NCBI GenBank assembly: GCA_029561345.1
Contig: JAKQJC010000031.1
Location: 42,945 to 106,944 of the forward strand
Length of the DNA stretch: 64,000 nt
From: Chloroflexota bacterium
GTDB lineage: Bacteria > Chloroflexota > Anaerolineae > Anaerolineales > Anaerolineaceae
Reading direction: 5' to 3'
The notes beneath the pieces were generated by a model. It was not told where the DNA came from. It worked only from the letters and a program-made list of their open reading frames with translations, and did not search any database. A program made the position numbers and the translations under genes. Positions 52,817 to 61,032 of the stretch are shown here, one piece after another (the first letter of the stretch is position 1; each line of letters begins with the position of its first letter).

Positions 52817-54001
52817 ATGATTCAGACGGATGTGATCATCATTGGCGGGGGGCCGGCCGGCAGCGTGGCAGCGCAGCGGCTGGCCTCTGCTGGTTTAAAG
52901 GCGGTGCTGCTGGAACGGGCGGTTTTTCCGCGCGACAAGACCTGCGGCGATATGGTGGCCTTTGAGGGCCTGCAGGCTCTGGAACGAACCGGCCTGGCTG
53001 AATGGAGCGCGGCGTTCCACCCGGTGACGCGGCTGCGTTTCAGCGCCCCCAATGCCACAACACTGGATGTGGCGGTGAACAACCGCCACGGCGGGGTGGT
53101 GGCGCGCCTGATTCCCCGCCGCCTGCTGGATGCCCGCCTGGCTCAGGCAGCCGGGCAGGCCGGGGCAAAAGTTATGGACGGCGCGAAGGCCGAAGAAGTG
53201 TCTTTTGATGACCGGGGGCGGCCCCGGGTGAAGGCTGGATCACAGCTTCTCCAGGCTGAGATGCTGCTTTTAGCCGACGGCAGCCACGCCCCCATCACCC
53301 GCAAACTGGGCCTGTTGAAGGGCGAGGTGGATCTGGTGGCCATGCAGCAGTACCTGGCCGGCGACAGCGACCCGGACGGCCCGCTGGAATTTCATTTCAC
53401 GCAGGGGATTATTCCGGGTTATGTCTGGATGTTTCCGATGGGTGATGGGCATATCAATATTGGCGCCGGCACCTACACCCGGCGCGCCCGCGGACAGGTG
53501 AACCTGCGCCAGGCTCTGGATGACCTGCGCAGCCGCCACCCGCTGGACCCGGCCCGCCTGGCGCGCACAGAGCCCCTCACCCCGATGCGCGGACACCCTT
53601 TGCACACCCGGTTGAGCATCACACGCACGCACAGCGCCCGCACTCTGGTGCTGGGCGACGCCGCCGGCCTGATCAGCCCGTTCACCGGCGAGGGCATTGC
53701 CGCGGCCCTGCGCAGCGGCGAAATGGCCGCAGCGCAGACTCGCACCGCCTTTGAAAAGGGCGATTTTTCGGCGGCCGCCCTGGCCCCCTACACGGCGCAG
53801 CTGAAGGCGCGCTACCAGCGCGACAAGCAGGCAGGCAACTTTTTGCGCAGCCTGCTGGGCTCGGCGGGCTTACTGAACAGTGTGATCAGTAAATTGAGCC
53901 GCAATCCGCAGCTTGGCACCCTGTTTGGTCAAATTTTCATGGATGAAATTTCGCCGATGAAGGCGTTTTCATTACGCACAATCTGGCAGGTGCTGATATA
54001 A
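52817..54001 (+). CDS. geranylgeranyl-reductase-family FAD-dependent oxidoreductase
   Basis: Flavoprotein of 394 residues that saturates prenyl double bonds. The FAD motif IIIGGGPAGSVAAQRLASAG is at 7-26, followed by CGDM near 43-46 (the Cys-Gly-Asp loop of the GGR family), the GDAAGLISPFTGEGIAAALR stretch near 278-297, and a C-terminal tail. In archaea such enzymes reduce lipid side chains with ferredoxin; in chlorophototrophs they make phytyl chains. The ferredoxin gene ends seven bases upstream. No chlorophyll genes are near, so menaquinone or polyprenol lipids are likely substrates. Confidence 0.87.
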   Translation: MIQTDVIIIGGGPAGSVAAQRLASAGLKAVLLERAVFPRDKTCGDMVAFEGLQALERTGLAEWSAAFHPVTRLRFSAPNATTLDVAVNNRHGGVVARLIPRRLLDARLAQAAGQAGAKVMDGAKAEEVSFDDRGRPRVKAGSQLLQAEMLLLADGSHAPITRKLGLLKGEVDLVAMQQYLAGDSDPDGPLEFHFTQGIIPGYVWMFPMGDGHINIGAGTYTRRARGQVNLRQALDDLRSRHPLDPARLARTEPLTPMRGHPLHTRLSITRTHSARTLVLGDAAGLISPFTGEGIAAALRSGEMAAAQTRTAFEKGDFSAAALAPYTAQLKARYQRDKQAGNFLRSLLGSAGLLNSVISKLSRNPQLGTLFGQIFMDEISPMKAFSLRTIWQVLI

Positions 54002-54153
54002 TTAAAAGCTTCACACCTATTCTTTGCACCTGACCTTTTTATATTTTTTTCATTCCCTGTGTCGGTTCCATCACTGATAAGGGCGGCATCTTTGGACAAA
54101 AATCTTTATTTGTCCAGGACTATATCTGTCTCGATGAAAGGAAAGAAAGGCGC

Positions 54154-57100
54154 ATGAAAAAGACTCCAATGTGGTATTCCATTAATTTGATCGTCATTTT
54201 CACCATGGCGTTCAGCGCATTGATGGTCAGCAGCCCGCCCACCCCGGTGCAGGCTGTGGTTTCGTTCGATGGAACGATTTACACCCAGAATTTTGACTCG
54301 CTGTCAAATACCGGGACAAGCAATCCCTGGACAAATGATTCAACTTTGCCCGGCTGGTTCATCGGCACCACGGCCACCCCCAGCATCACCAGTTACGGCG
54401 CCAACAATGGATCGGTAACCACCGCCAGTTTTTACAGCTTTGGTTCAACCAGCGCCGCAGATCGCGCGTTGGGGGCTGTTTCAAGCAATAGCTGGACCGG
54501 CGGCTCTGGCTCTGGTAAGAATTATATGGGTGTTCTGCTGCAGAACACCAGCACACAGACCATTACCGGCCTTTCGGTGAGTTATCACGGCGAAGAATGG
54601 CGGCGTGAGAATAATGCAGCTACTCAGAGCCTGGAATTGTCTTATAAAATTTCCGCCTCGGCTGTGGGTTTGCAGGACACCGGATTTTCTTCTGTGGCAG
54701 GCTTGTCTTTTGTCAGCCCGGTGACGGGTGCAACAACCGCCGCAGTCCTTGATGGCAACCTGGCCACCAACAGCGCCACCCTCACGGGTGCATTCCCGGT
54801 TTACTGGCCAGTGAACAGCTATCTGATGCTGCGCTGGAGTGACCTGAACGATTCTGGCTATGATCATGTCCTGGCGATTGATGATCTGTCTGTGCAGATC
54901 GATAACACCGATTTTGCCCCCTTTGTAGTCCTGACAACCCCGGCGAACGGCGCCAGCGGCGTAGCCACTGACACTGAAATTTCTGTGTTATTCAACGAAC
55001 CGGTGACGGCCGCTTCCGGCTGGTACAGCATCAACTGCTCATCCAGCGGCGTGCATACAGCCACCGAAACGGTCAATGGCCAGACCTACACCCTCGATCC
55101 TGACACCGCTTTCACGGCGGCTGAAACCTGCACCCTGACCGTGGATAAGGACAAAGTGACGGACCTGGACGGCACCGCCGACCCGATGCTGGCCGCATAT
55201 ACCATGTCCTTCATGATTTCGGCCTGCGGTTCCACCCATACCGCCATTTCCGCCATTCAGGGCAGCGGCATGATCTCTCCGGTGACCAGCACCGTTGTGA
55301 CCGTGGAAGGCATTGTATCCGCCGATTTCTCCCCCACCGCCAAGCTGGGCGGTTTCTTCATCACCTCTTTGCCGGCCGATGATGATGCTTCCACGGATAC
55401 CTCGGAAGGCATTTTCGTCTATACGGGCGGCTCAACCGCTGTCAATGTGGGCGATTATGTGCGCTTCTCTGGCACCGTCTCAGAATACAACAGCGGCTCC
55501 AGCTCTTACGGCCAGCCCTACAACCAGACCCAGCTCAGCTCGATCAGCGGGTTTGAAGTGTGCGGCACGGGCTACATGCCCCCTGTTGCCACCATTACCC
55601 TGCCCATCCCCGGCGACCCGGCCACCTATCTGGAACGCTACGAAGGCATGCTGGTGAACATCAGCGCCGCCGATGGCGACCCCATGGTGGTGGGCCAGAA
55701 CTACTTCCAGGGCCGCTTTGGCCAGCTGACCATCGGTATTGGCAAAGTCACGGACCGCATGTTCCATGCCTATAACGGATCGGATACAGCCACTTACGCC
55801 GAAAACCTGCAGAGCCTGATTGTGCTGGATGACGGCAGCAGCACCCAGAACCCCAACCCCATTTCCTACCTGGCCACCAACGGCGCCCTGCGCGCCGGCG
55901 ACAGCGTGGCTTCCCTCACCGGTATTCTGGATCAGGGCAAGGTCAATGCTGTCAGCACCGTCACTTCGGTATCCTTCCCCAATGTGTATTACCGCCTGCA
56001 GCCGGTGATTGCTCCGGTGTTCATCCAGACCAACCCGCGCGTTGCTGAACCGCCTGTTAAAACAGCTGAAGTGCGTGTGGCCAGTGCCAATGTGTTGAAC
56101 TACTTCACCACCATTGGCTCGCGCGGTGCCAGCAGCGCCGCCGAACTGATCCGTCAGCGCTGCAAGATTGTGGCTGAACTCAGCCGCCTGGATGCAGATG
56201 TGATTGGCCTGCTGGAAATTGAAAACAATGCCACCGCCATCGATAACCTGCTCAATTTCGATGACACCAGCGCATCCAACTGCGACGGCCTGAACCTGGT
56301 TCTGCCGGGCACGGAAGACGATTACGCGGTCATTGCTGAGCCCGATAACGGCTACGGCACAGACGCCATTCGCCCCACCATCATCTACCGCCCCAGCAAG
56401 GTGACTCCCGTGGGCAGCCCGATGAGCCTGGTGACCGCCCCGTTCAACCTTTACCGCCCGCCTGTGGCGCAGAAATTCGTGCGCAAAGACACGGGCGAGT
56501 CATTCATCTATATTATCAATCACTTTAAATCTAAAGGCTGCTCGGGCACGGAAACCGGCGGCGATGTGGACCAGGGCGAAGGCATTGGCTGCTACAACGC
56601 AACCCGTGTCACCATGTCTCAGGTGCTGCTCGACTGGATCAATACCACCCTGGTGCCCCTCAGCCCGAACGTGATCTCCATGGGTGACTACAATGCCTAC
56701 GGCGCGGAGCAGCCCATCGCCACCCTGACGGCTGAACTGACCAGCATGGCCGAAGCCCTGCTGCCCCCCGAAGAACGCTATTCTTACGTCTTTGACGGCA
56801 TGGTGGGCGATCTGGATCACGGCTTTGCCACCCCGGCTCTGGCCACCCAGGCGGTGACGATGACCATCTGGCACATCAACTCGGATGAGCCTTCTGTCAT
56901 CGATTACAACACCGAATACAAGAACCCCGATCTTTACCAGCCTGATCAATATCGCGCTTCAGATCATGACCCCGTGCTGATTGATTTCAATCTCAATGAC
57001 GCGCCTGTGGCGGTCAGCGATACGTATCACGTCACCCAGGATGTCACTTTGACGGCAACGGTTGCGGAAGGCGTGCTGGCCAACGACACCGATACGGGTA

Positions 57101-57900
57101 ACGACACCCTGACCGTGGCCCTGACCAAGGACGTGGATCATGGTGTTCTCGTTCTGAACGCGGATGGTTCCTTCACTTACACCCCGGCTGGCGGCTATTA
57201 CGGCGCTGACACCTTTATGTACCGGCCTTCCGATGCATCTCTGGCTGGTAATTCGACGACCGTGACTCTGAATGTGAATGCCGTACCGGTGGCCGTTGGC
57301 GATAGCTACAGCGTGGATGAAGATGCCACCCTGACCGTGCCCGCTACGGTGGGCGTGCTGGCCAATGATACCGATGCCGATGTCATTACCCTGACGGCAG
57401 TGCTGGCGAACGACGTAACGCACGGTGTGCTGGTTCTCAATGCCGATGGTTCCTTCAGCTATACCCCGTCCGCCAACTACAATGGTCCCGACAGCTTCAT
57501 GTACAAAACCTATGACGGCCTGGATTACTCCAGCTCGGTGACCGTGACCCTGACGGTGAACCCGGTCAACGATGCTCCCGTTGTGGCGAATCCGCTGGCC
57601 GATGATACCTGGACCGCTTTTTCAGCGGGCAGCCTGACCTTTGCCAGCGATGCATTCACGGATATCGATTCAACTTTGACATACACCGCCACCCTGGCAG
57701 ACGGCAGCCCTCTGCCGGCCTGGCTGAGCTTTGACGGCAGCACGCGCACCTTCAGCGGCACGCCCACCAATGCCGACGCCGGCACGCTCACCATCAAGGT
57801 GACGGCTTCAGATAGTTCTTTGTCGGTGAGCGACAGCTTCACCCTGACCATCGTCAAAATCTGGTTCAAGATCTTCATGCCGTTTATTTCAATGCCTTAA
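54154..57900 (+). CDS. large secreted endonuclease/exonuclease/phosphatase-domain nuclease
   Basis: Exported protein of 1248 residues: signal peptide (1-34), beta-rich lectin-like region (about 35-250), a Big_5-like domain (252-350), an OB-fold region of the YhcR/ExeM type (about 355-635), an EEP nuclease domain (638-945) with ASANVLNYF near 641, LLEIENN near 688, IINHFKSKG near 787, MGDYNAYG near 846 and the catalytic SDHDPVLIDF near 935, two cadherin-like repeats (949-1046 and 1047-1138, each with GVLANDTD and LNADGSF), and a last Ig-like domain (1140-1235). The end reads FKIFMPFISMP, a short hydrophobic tail. It would digest extracellular DNA or act on nucleotides. Confidence 0.88.
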   Translation: MKKTPMWYSINLIVIFTMAFSALMVSSPPTPVQAVVSFDGTIYTQNFDSLSNTGTSNPWTNDSTLPGWFIGTTATPSITSYGANNGSVTTASFYSFGSTSAADRALGAVSSNSWTGGSGSGKNYMGVLLQNTSTQTITGLSVSYHGEEWRRENNAATQSLELSYKISASAVGLQDTGFSSVAGLSFVSPVTGATTAAVLDGNLATNSATLTGAFPVYWPVNSYLMLRWSDLNDSGYDHVLAIDDLSVQIDNTDFAPFVVLTTPANGASGVATDTEISVLFNEPVTAASGWYSINCSSSGVHTATETVNGQTYTLDPDTAFTAAETCTLTVDKDKVTDLDGTADPMLAAYTMSFMISACGSTHTAISAIQGSGMISPVTSTVVTVEGIVSADFSPTAKLGGFFITSLPADDDASTDTSEGIFVYTGGSTAVNVGDYVRFSGTVSEYNSGSSSYGQPYNQTQLSSISGFEVCGTGYMPPVATITLPIPGDPATYLERYEGMLVNISAADGDPMVVGQNYFQGRFGQLTIGIGKVTDRMFHAYNGSDTATYAENLQSLIVLDDGSSTQNPNPISYLATNGALRAGDSVASLTGILDQGKVNAVSTVTSVSFPNVYYRLQPVIAPVFIQTNPRVAEPPVKTAEVRVASANVLNYFTTIGSRGASSAAELIRQRCKIVAELSRLDADVIGLLEIENNATAIDNLLNFDDTSASNCDGLNLVLPGTEDDYAVIAEPDNGYGTDAIRPTIIYRPSKVTPVGSPMSLVTAPFNLYRPPVAQKFVRKDTGESFIYIINHFKSKGCSGTETGGDVDQGEGIGCYNATRVTMSQVLLDWINTTLVPLSPNVISMGDYNAYGAEQPIATLTAELTSMAEALLPPEERYSYVFDGMVGDLDHGFATPALATQAVTMTIWHINSDEPSVIDYNTEYKNPDLYQPDQYRASDHDPVLIDFNLNDAPVAVSDTYHVTQDVTLTATVAEGVLANDTDTGNDTLTVALTKDVDHGVLVLNADGSFTYTPAGGYYGADTFMYRPSDASLAGNSTTVTLNVNAVPVAVGDSYSVDEDATLTVPATVGVLANDTDADVITLTAVLANDVTHGVLVLNADGSFSYTPSANYNGPDSFMYKTYDGLDYSSSVTVTLTVNPVNDAPVVANPLADDTWTAFSAGSLTFASDAFTDIDSTLTYTATLADGSPLPAWLSFDGSTRTFSGTPTNADAGTLTIKVTASDSSLSVSDSFTLTIVKIWFKIFMPFISMP

Positions 57901-57931
57901 CCCCCAGGCATTGATGAACAGCCAATAAACC

Positions 57932-57973
57932 ATTATCCCCATCCTAATTTATCGGGATGGGGATAATTTTTTT
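57932..57973 (+). terminator. terminator of the nuclease gene
   Basis: Thirteen-bp perfect arms ATTATCCCCATCC / GGATGGGGATAAT followed by seven T. Confidence 0.93.
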
Positions 57974-58143
57974 AAGAGATGGGGGAGGTTGTTTCTGGCA
58001 GCCGGTTTTGTCGCCCGGCTCTGGCAAGGCGCAATATTAATGTAAGAGCCTTGCAGGTCTTTTGGCTTTATGGTGGCCGGTAACCGTCTTTAACGCAAGT
58101 GTCAGACGTTGGGCGGGCGGCAAATCATTTGCAGCGTGTCCTA

Positions 58144-58881
58144 TCAAGCTTCCTGAGGGGCTGGCTCCCCCGCTTCAGCGTTCAGGCAGGGGGCCGTTTC
58201 CGGCGCAACGCGCTCGTAGCAGAAATTACAGCGCTCGTCGCCCCGGCCGAGGGTGGTGGTGCGTTTCCAGGCCACCTGCGGCGAAATGCCTTCCATCATG
58301 GCGTCATCTGAGGCGCAGAAAGCCGGGGTCAGCTCAGGCGCGCCGTAAAAGCGCAGGGTATCGAGATAGAAGCAGCGGGTGATATCGAAGGCCACGCGCT
58401 GCGGACTGTCTTCAATCCAGGTGGTGGTCCAGCCGGTGCTGAATTTATAGTCCATCATGGAGCGGATGATTTTACGCAGCAGGAAAAAGAAGAAGGGCTG
58501 GCCGCCAATTTTTTGGACAACCCGGTTGACTTCGCGGGCATGCAGGGCGATCATTTCAGCGCACAATTCCAATGCGGCGTCTTTTTCCATGCCGTCTTCT
58601 AACAGAACCTGATAGAGCGCCAGCCCGGGCAGGATATGTTCTTCAAGGTGGTCGCGCAGATGATCTTCGGCAAAGCGCGGACGTTCGGCATAGAGCCTGA
58701 CAAAACGCGTCTGGACGCGCGCCATCAGAAAGGCCGCTTTGGCCGAATCATCCCATTTTTTGGACAGATACGCCTGCCAGTCTTTTTCTTCAGGCAGCCG
58801 TCGTTCGCGCAGGGCGCTGGCCACAATGGCCCCGCCCAGCAGACCTGCGCCCAGGCCTAAAATCAGCCATTTTCTTTTCAT
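58144..58881 (-). CDS. ATC-hydrolase-family protein with membrane anchor
   Basis: A 245-residue protein with an N-terminal membrane helix (about 5-22) and a helical body. The C-terminal part matches, from memory, the L-2-amino-thiazoline-4-carboxylic acid hydrolase family: FYLDTLRFYGAPELTPAFCA near 168-187, then DDAMMEGISPQVAWKRTTTL and RCNFCYER near 218-225. Many members are not proven hydrolases. The start at 58881 follows AAAGGAG by five bases; a longer frame to 58956 lacks such a site. It diverges from the DUF2207 gene across two dyads. Confidence 0.8.
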   Translation of the reverse strand: MKRKWLILGLGAGLLGGAIVASALRERRLPEEKDWQAYLSKKWDDSAKAAFLMARVQTRFVRLYAERPRFAEDHLRDHLEEHILPGLALYQVLLEDGMEKDAALELCAEMIALHAREVNRVVQKIGGQPFFFFLLRKIIRSMMDYKFSTGWTTTWIEDSPQRVAFDITRCFYLDTLRFYGAPELTPAFCASDDAMMEGISPQVAWKRTTTLGRGDERCNFCYERVAPETAPCLNAEAGEPAPQEA

Positions 58882-58917
58882 TAAAACTCCTTTGGGTTTG
58901 GAAGCTGATTTGGAGAT

Positions 58918-58937
58918 CGTTAAGGTTGTCTTTAACG
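58918..58937. promoter_or_regulatory. CGTTAA-N8-TTAACG dyad
   Basis: Six-bp perfect arms, 37 bases upstream of the ATC-hydrolase-like start. A near-identical dyad lies 80 bp away; see 59018. Confidence 0.5.
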
Positions 58938-59017
58938 TCTCTTTTAAGGTTTGCAAAATATGAATTGAAATAAAGCACCCTTAATTTTACTCCCAATTTA
59001 ACCAGGACATTAAAAAT

Positions 59018-59036
59018 CGTTAACAAAACGTTAACG
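59018..59036. promoter_or_regulatory. CGTTAA-N7-TTAACG dyad
   Basis: Reads CGTTAACAAAACGTTAACG, with arms identical to the dyad at 58918, 75 bases before the DUF2207 start. The two form a symmetric pair across the divergent promoter region. Confidence 0.55.
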
Positions 59037-59111
59037 GTGAGGTGCTATAGTGTAATTGGTGGAAGATGCGAAAAAATTGGCCTGTGCTGATAACTTATAA
59101 CGGAGGATAGA

Positions 59112-60821
59112 ATGCTGCGTAAAGTGTTTCTGACCCTGTTGGTTGTTGGAATGCTGGTTTTTCCCCGGCCTGTCCGGGCGAAAAGTTATTATGCTGAAAG
59201 TTTGAACATCACCATTGCCATCCAAACAGATGGTTCGGCGCTCATCACCGAAGAGACCACCTATGTGTTTTCGGGCGGGCCTTTCACGTATGCTTACCGC
59301 GACCTGGCGCTGGATAAAACGGATGGCATTGACCAGATTTCCGCCTCCTTTGACGGCCAGCTGTTGCCAGAGGGCACGGCGCCGGGCTCGGTTGAAATTG
59401 CTCCCGGCAACCCCACCCGGGTGACCTGGCATTTTGCGGGCACCAGCAACTCACGGCATGTGTTCTCCCTTTCCTACCGCGCCCGCGGGGTGATCCGTCA
59501 GGATAACGGCGACACGTTATATTGGGTGGCCATCCCCGAAGATCACGAATACGATATCACCTCCAGTTTGATTCAAATCACCTATCCCTTGAACCTGGAA
59601 CCAGCAGCTCCGGTGGCTGTGGAAGGCGCGGCAGCCCGGATTGCAAGTGAGCCCGGTCGGGTGAGCCTGACCCTGGATGCCCTTTCCAGCGAGGAAGAGA
59701 TCAGGGTGAAACTGCGCTTTCCGGCGGGCAGCCTGGTTGCCGCGGCGCCAAATTGGCAGCAATTGGAACAGGAACAGCAGAGTCTGGTGATGGGCAGCCT
59801 GCCCTGGGGCGGGCTGGGCGCAGCGGCGGCTGCCCTGTTGGGACTGGCAGCTGTGTTTGGGCTGCTGGCAAAGGGGCGGCGCGAAGGCGGCACTTTTGTT
59901 CCGCCAGCCGTGAGCAGTTCCATCCCCCCTTCCAACACACCGCCGGGGCTGGTGGCCGGGCTGGTTTCCAGCGGCACAGGGTATATTTCCACCCTCTACG
60001 ATCTGGCCGGGCGCGGCTTGCTGACCATTGCCCAGAAAAAGGGCAGTTGGGGAACAACGGATTACGAAATCACCCTCAGCGGCGCCTTGCGTGAGCCGCT
60101 GCGCCCCCACGAACAGCTTCTGCTGGAGGCTCTGTTTGGGCCCACTTATGCCAACACGGGCGGGCGGGTGCTGCTTTCCAAAGCGATTGCAAAGCGCGAA
60201 CTGAATCCGGGCGGCGAATTTGATAAAAGCGTTAAGGCCGAGCTGGCTGCCCTGGGTTTGTGGGACGCCGAACGCGCGACCCTGCGCGGCTGGGTGGTGG
60301 GCCTTTCGATGCTGGGGTTGGTGCTGGCGGTGACGATGGGGGTTGTGGGACTTTCAATGGTCTTTATCAGTTTTGGAAGCAGCCAGCCCAGTCTGACGCG
60401 CCTGGGCATTGTTCTGACCGGCGCGGGCATTGGCGGTTTTCTGGCCGGGATGGTTGGCGTCATTGCCGGGGCGGTTTTTTCGCCGCGCACAGAGCGCGGC
60501 GATTGGGAAAACGCCGCCTGGCGTAGTTTTGGCAAATACCTGCGCGACGTGGCTGCCGGGCGTGAATTGGCCGGACGCCCCGACATGTTCTCGGTCTACC
60601 TGGCGCAGGCGGTGAGCCTGGGCGCGGCATATGAATGGTCGCGTTTCTTCAAAAAACAGGGCGTGGCGGTGCCGGGCTGGTTCATGGCGGGGGACCCGCA
60701 CCATGAAGCAGATGGCTTTGCCGGGTTTATGGCGGTCAGCTCATCCACCTACAGTGATGGCGGCGGATCTGCTGGCGGCGGCGGAGGCGCTTCGGGTGGG
60801 GGTGGCTCGGGCGCCGGATAA
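59112..60821 (+). CDS. DUF2207-family membrane protein
   Basis: A 569-residue protein: signal peptide (1-24), extracytoplasmic beta-rich DUF2207 domain (about 25-215, with the YRDLALDKTDGIDQISASFD stretch), a first helix (about 235-256), a cytoplasmic region (about 260-395), two further helices (about 400-425 and 438-460) and a C-terminal tail that ends in a Gly/Ser repeat (SAGGGGGASGGGGSGAG). The function is unknown. The Gly-rich tail is usual in this family. A CGGAGG site precedes the ATG. It diverges from the ATC-hydrolase-like gene. Confidence 0.88.
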   Translation: MLRKVFLTLLVVGMLVFPRPVRAKSYYAESLNITIAIQTDGSALITEETTYVFSGGPFTYAYRDLALDKTDGIDQISASFDGQLLPEGTAPGSVEIAPGNPTRVTWHFAGTSNSRHVFSLSYRARGVIRQDNGDTLYWVAIPEDHEYDITSSLIQITYPLNLEPAAPVAVEGAAARIASEPGRVSLTLDALSSEEEIRVKLRFPAGSLVAAAPNWQQLEQEQQSLVMGSLPWGGLGAAAAALLGLAAVFGLLAKGRREGGTFVPPAVSSSIPPSNTPPGLVAGLVSSGTGYISTLYDLAGRGLLTIAQKKGSWGTTDYEITLSGALREPLRPHEQLLLEALFGPTYANTGGRVLLSKAIAKRELNPGGEFDKSVKAELAALGLWDAERATLRGWVVGLSMLGLVLAVTMGVVGLSMVFISFGSSQPSLTRLGIVLTGAGIGGFLAGMVGVIAGAVFSPRTERGDWENAAWRSFGKYLRDVAAGRELAGRPDMFSVYLAQAVSLGAAYEWSRFFKKQGVAVPGWFMAGDPHHEADGFAGFMAVSSSTYSDGGGSAGGGGGASGGGGSGAG

Positions 60822-60964
60822 CCCCCCTTTTTTGCCGCGGCAAATCAGGGATTGTTTTTGATGATGGACCGCCTTCTGCCCCTATATCTGGCGGCGGAGG
60901 GCGGTTTTATGCCTGTATATAGGAGAACCAGCAGCAAAGGCGGCGCAGATTTGGCCGGAACTTT

Positions 60965-60985
60965 AAAGACGCTCGCGGCGTCTTT
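60965..60985 (+). terminator. terminator between DUF2207 and VanW genes
   Basis: Perfect 8-bp arms AAAGACGC / GCGTCTTT around TCGCG. The -10 box TATAAT of the next gene follows at 60990-60995. Confidence 0.7.
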
Positions 60986-60989
60986 ATTG

Positions 60990-60995
60990 TATAAT
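60990..60995 (+). promoter_or_regulatory. -10 box before the VanW gene
   Basis: TATAAT 37 bases before the ATG at 61033, immediately after the terminator. Confidence 0.5.
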
Positions 60996-61032
60996 TACCG
61001 GAATCTGGTATGAATTTTGCTACGGATGCGAC

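Noticed and set aside
54154..57900. Phage or plasmid origin of the large nuclease
   Set aside because: Signal peptide, composition and terminator match the chromosomal neighbourhood, and no integrase or repeat boundary flanks it.
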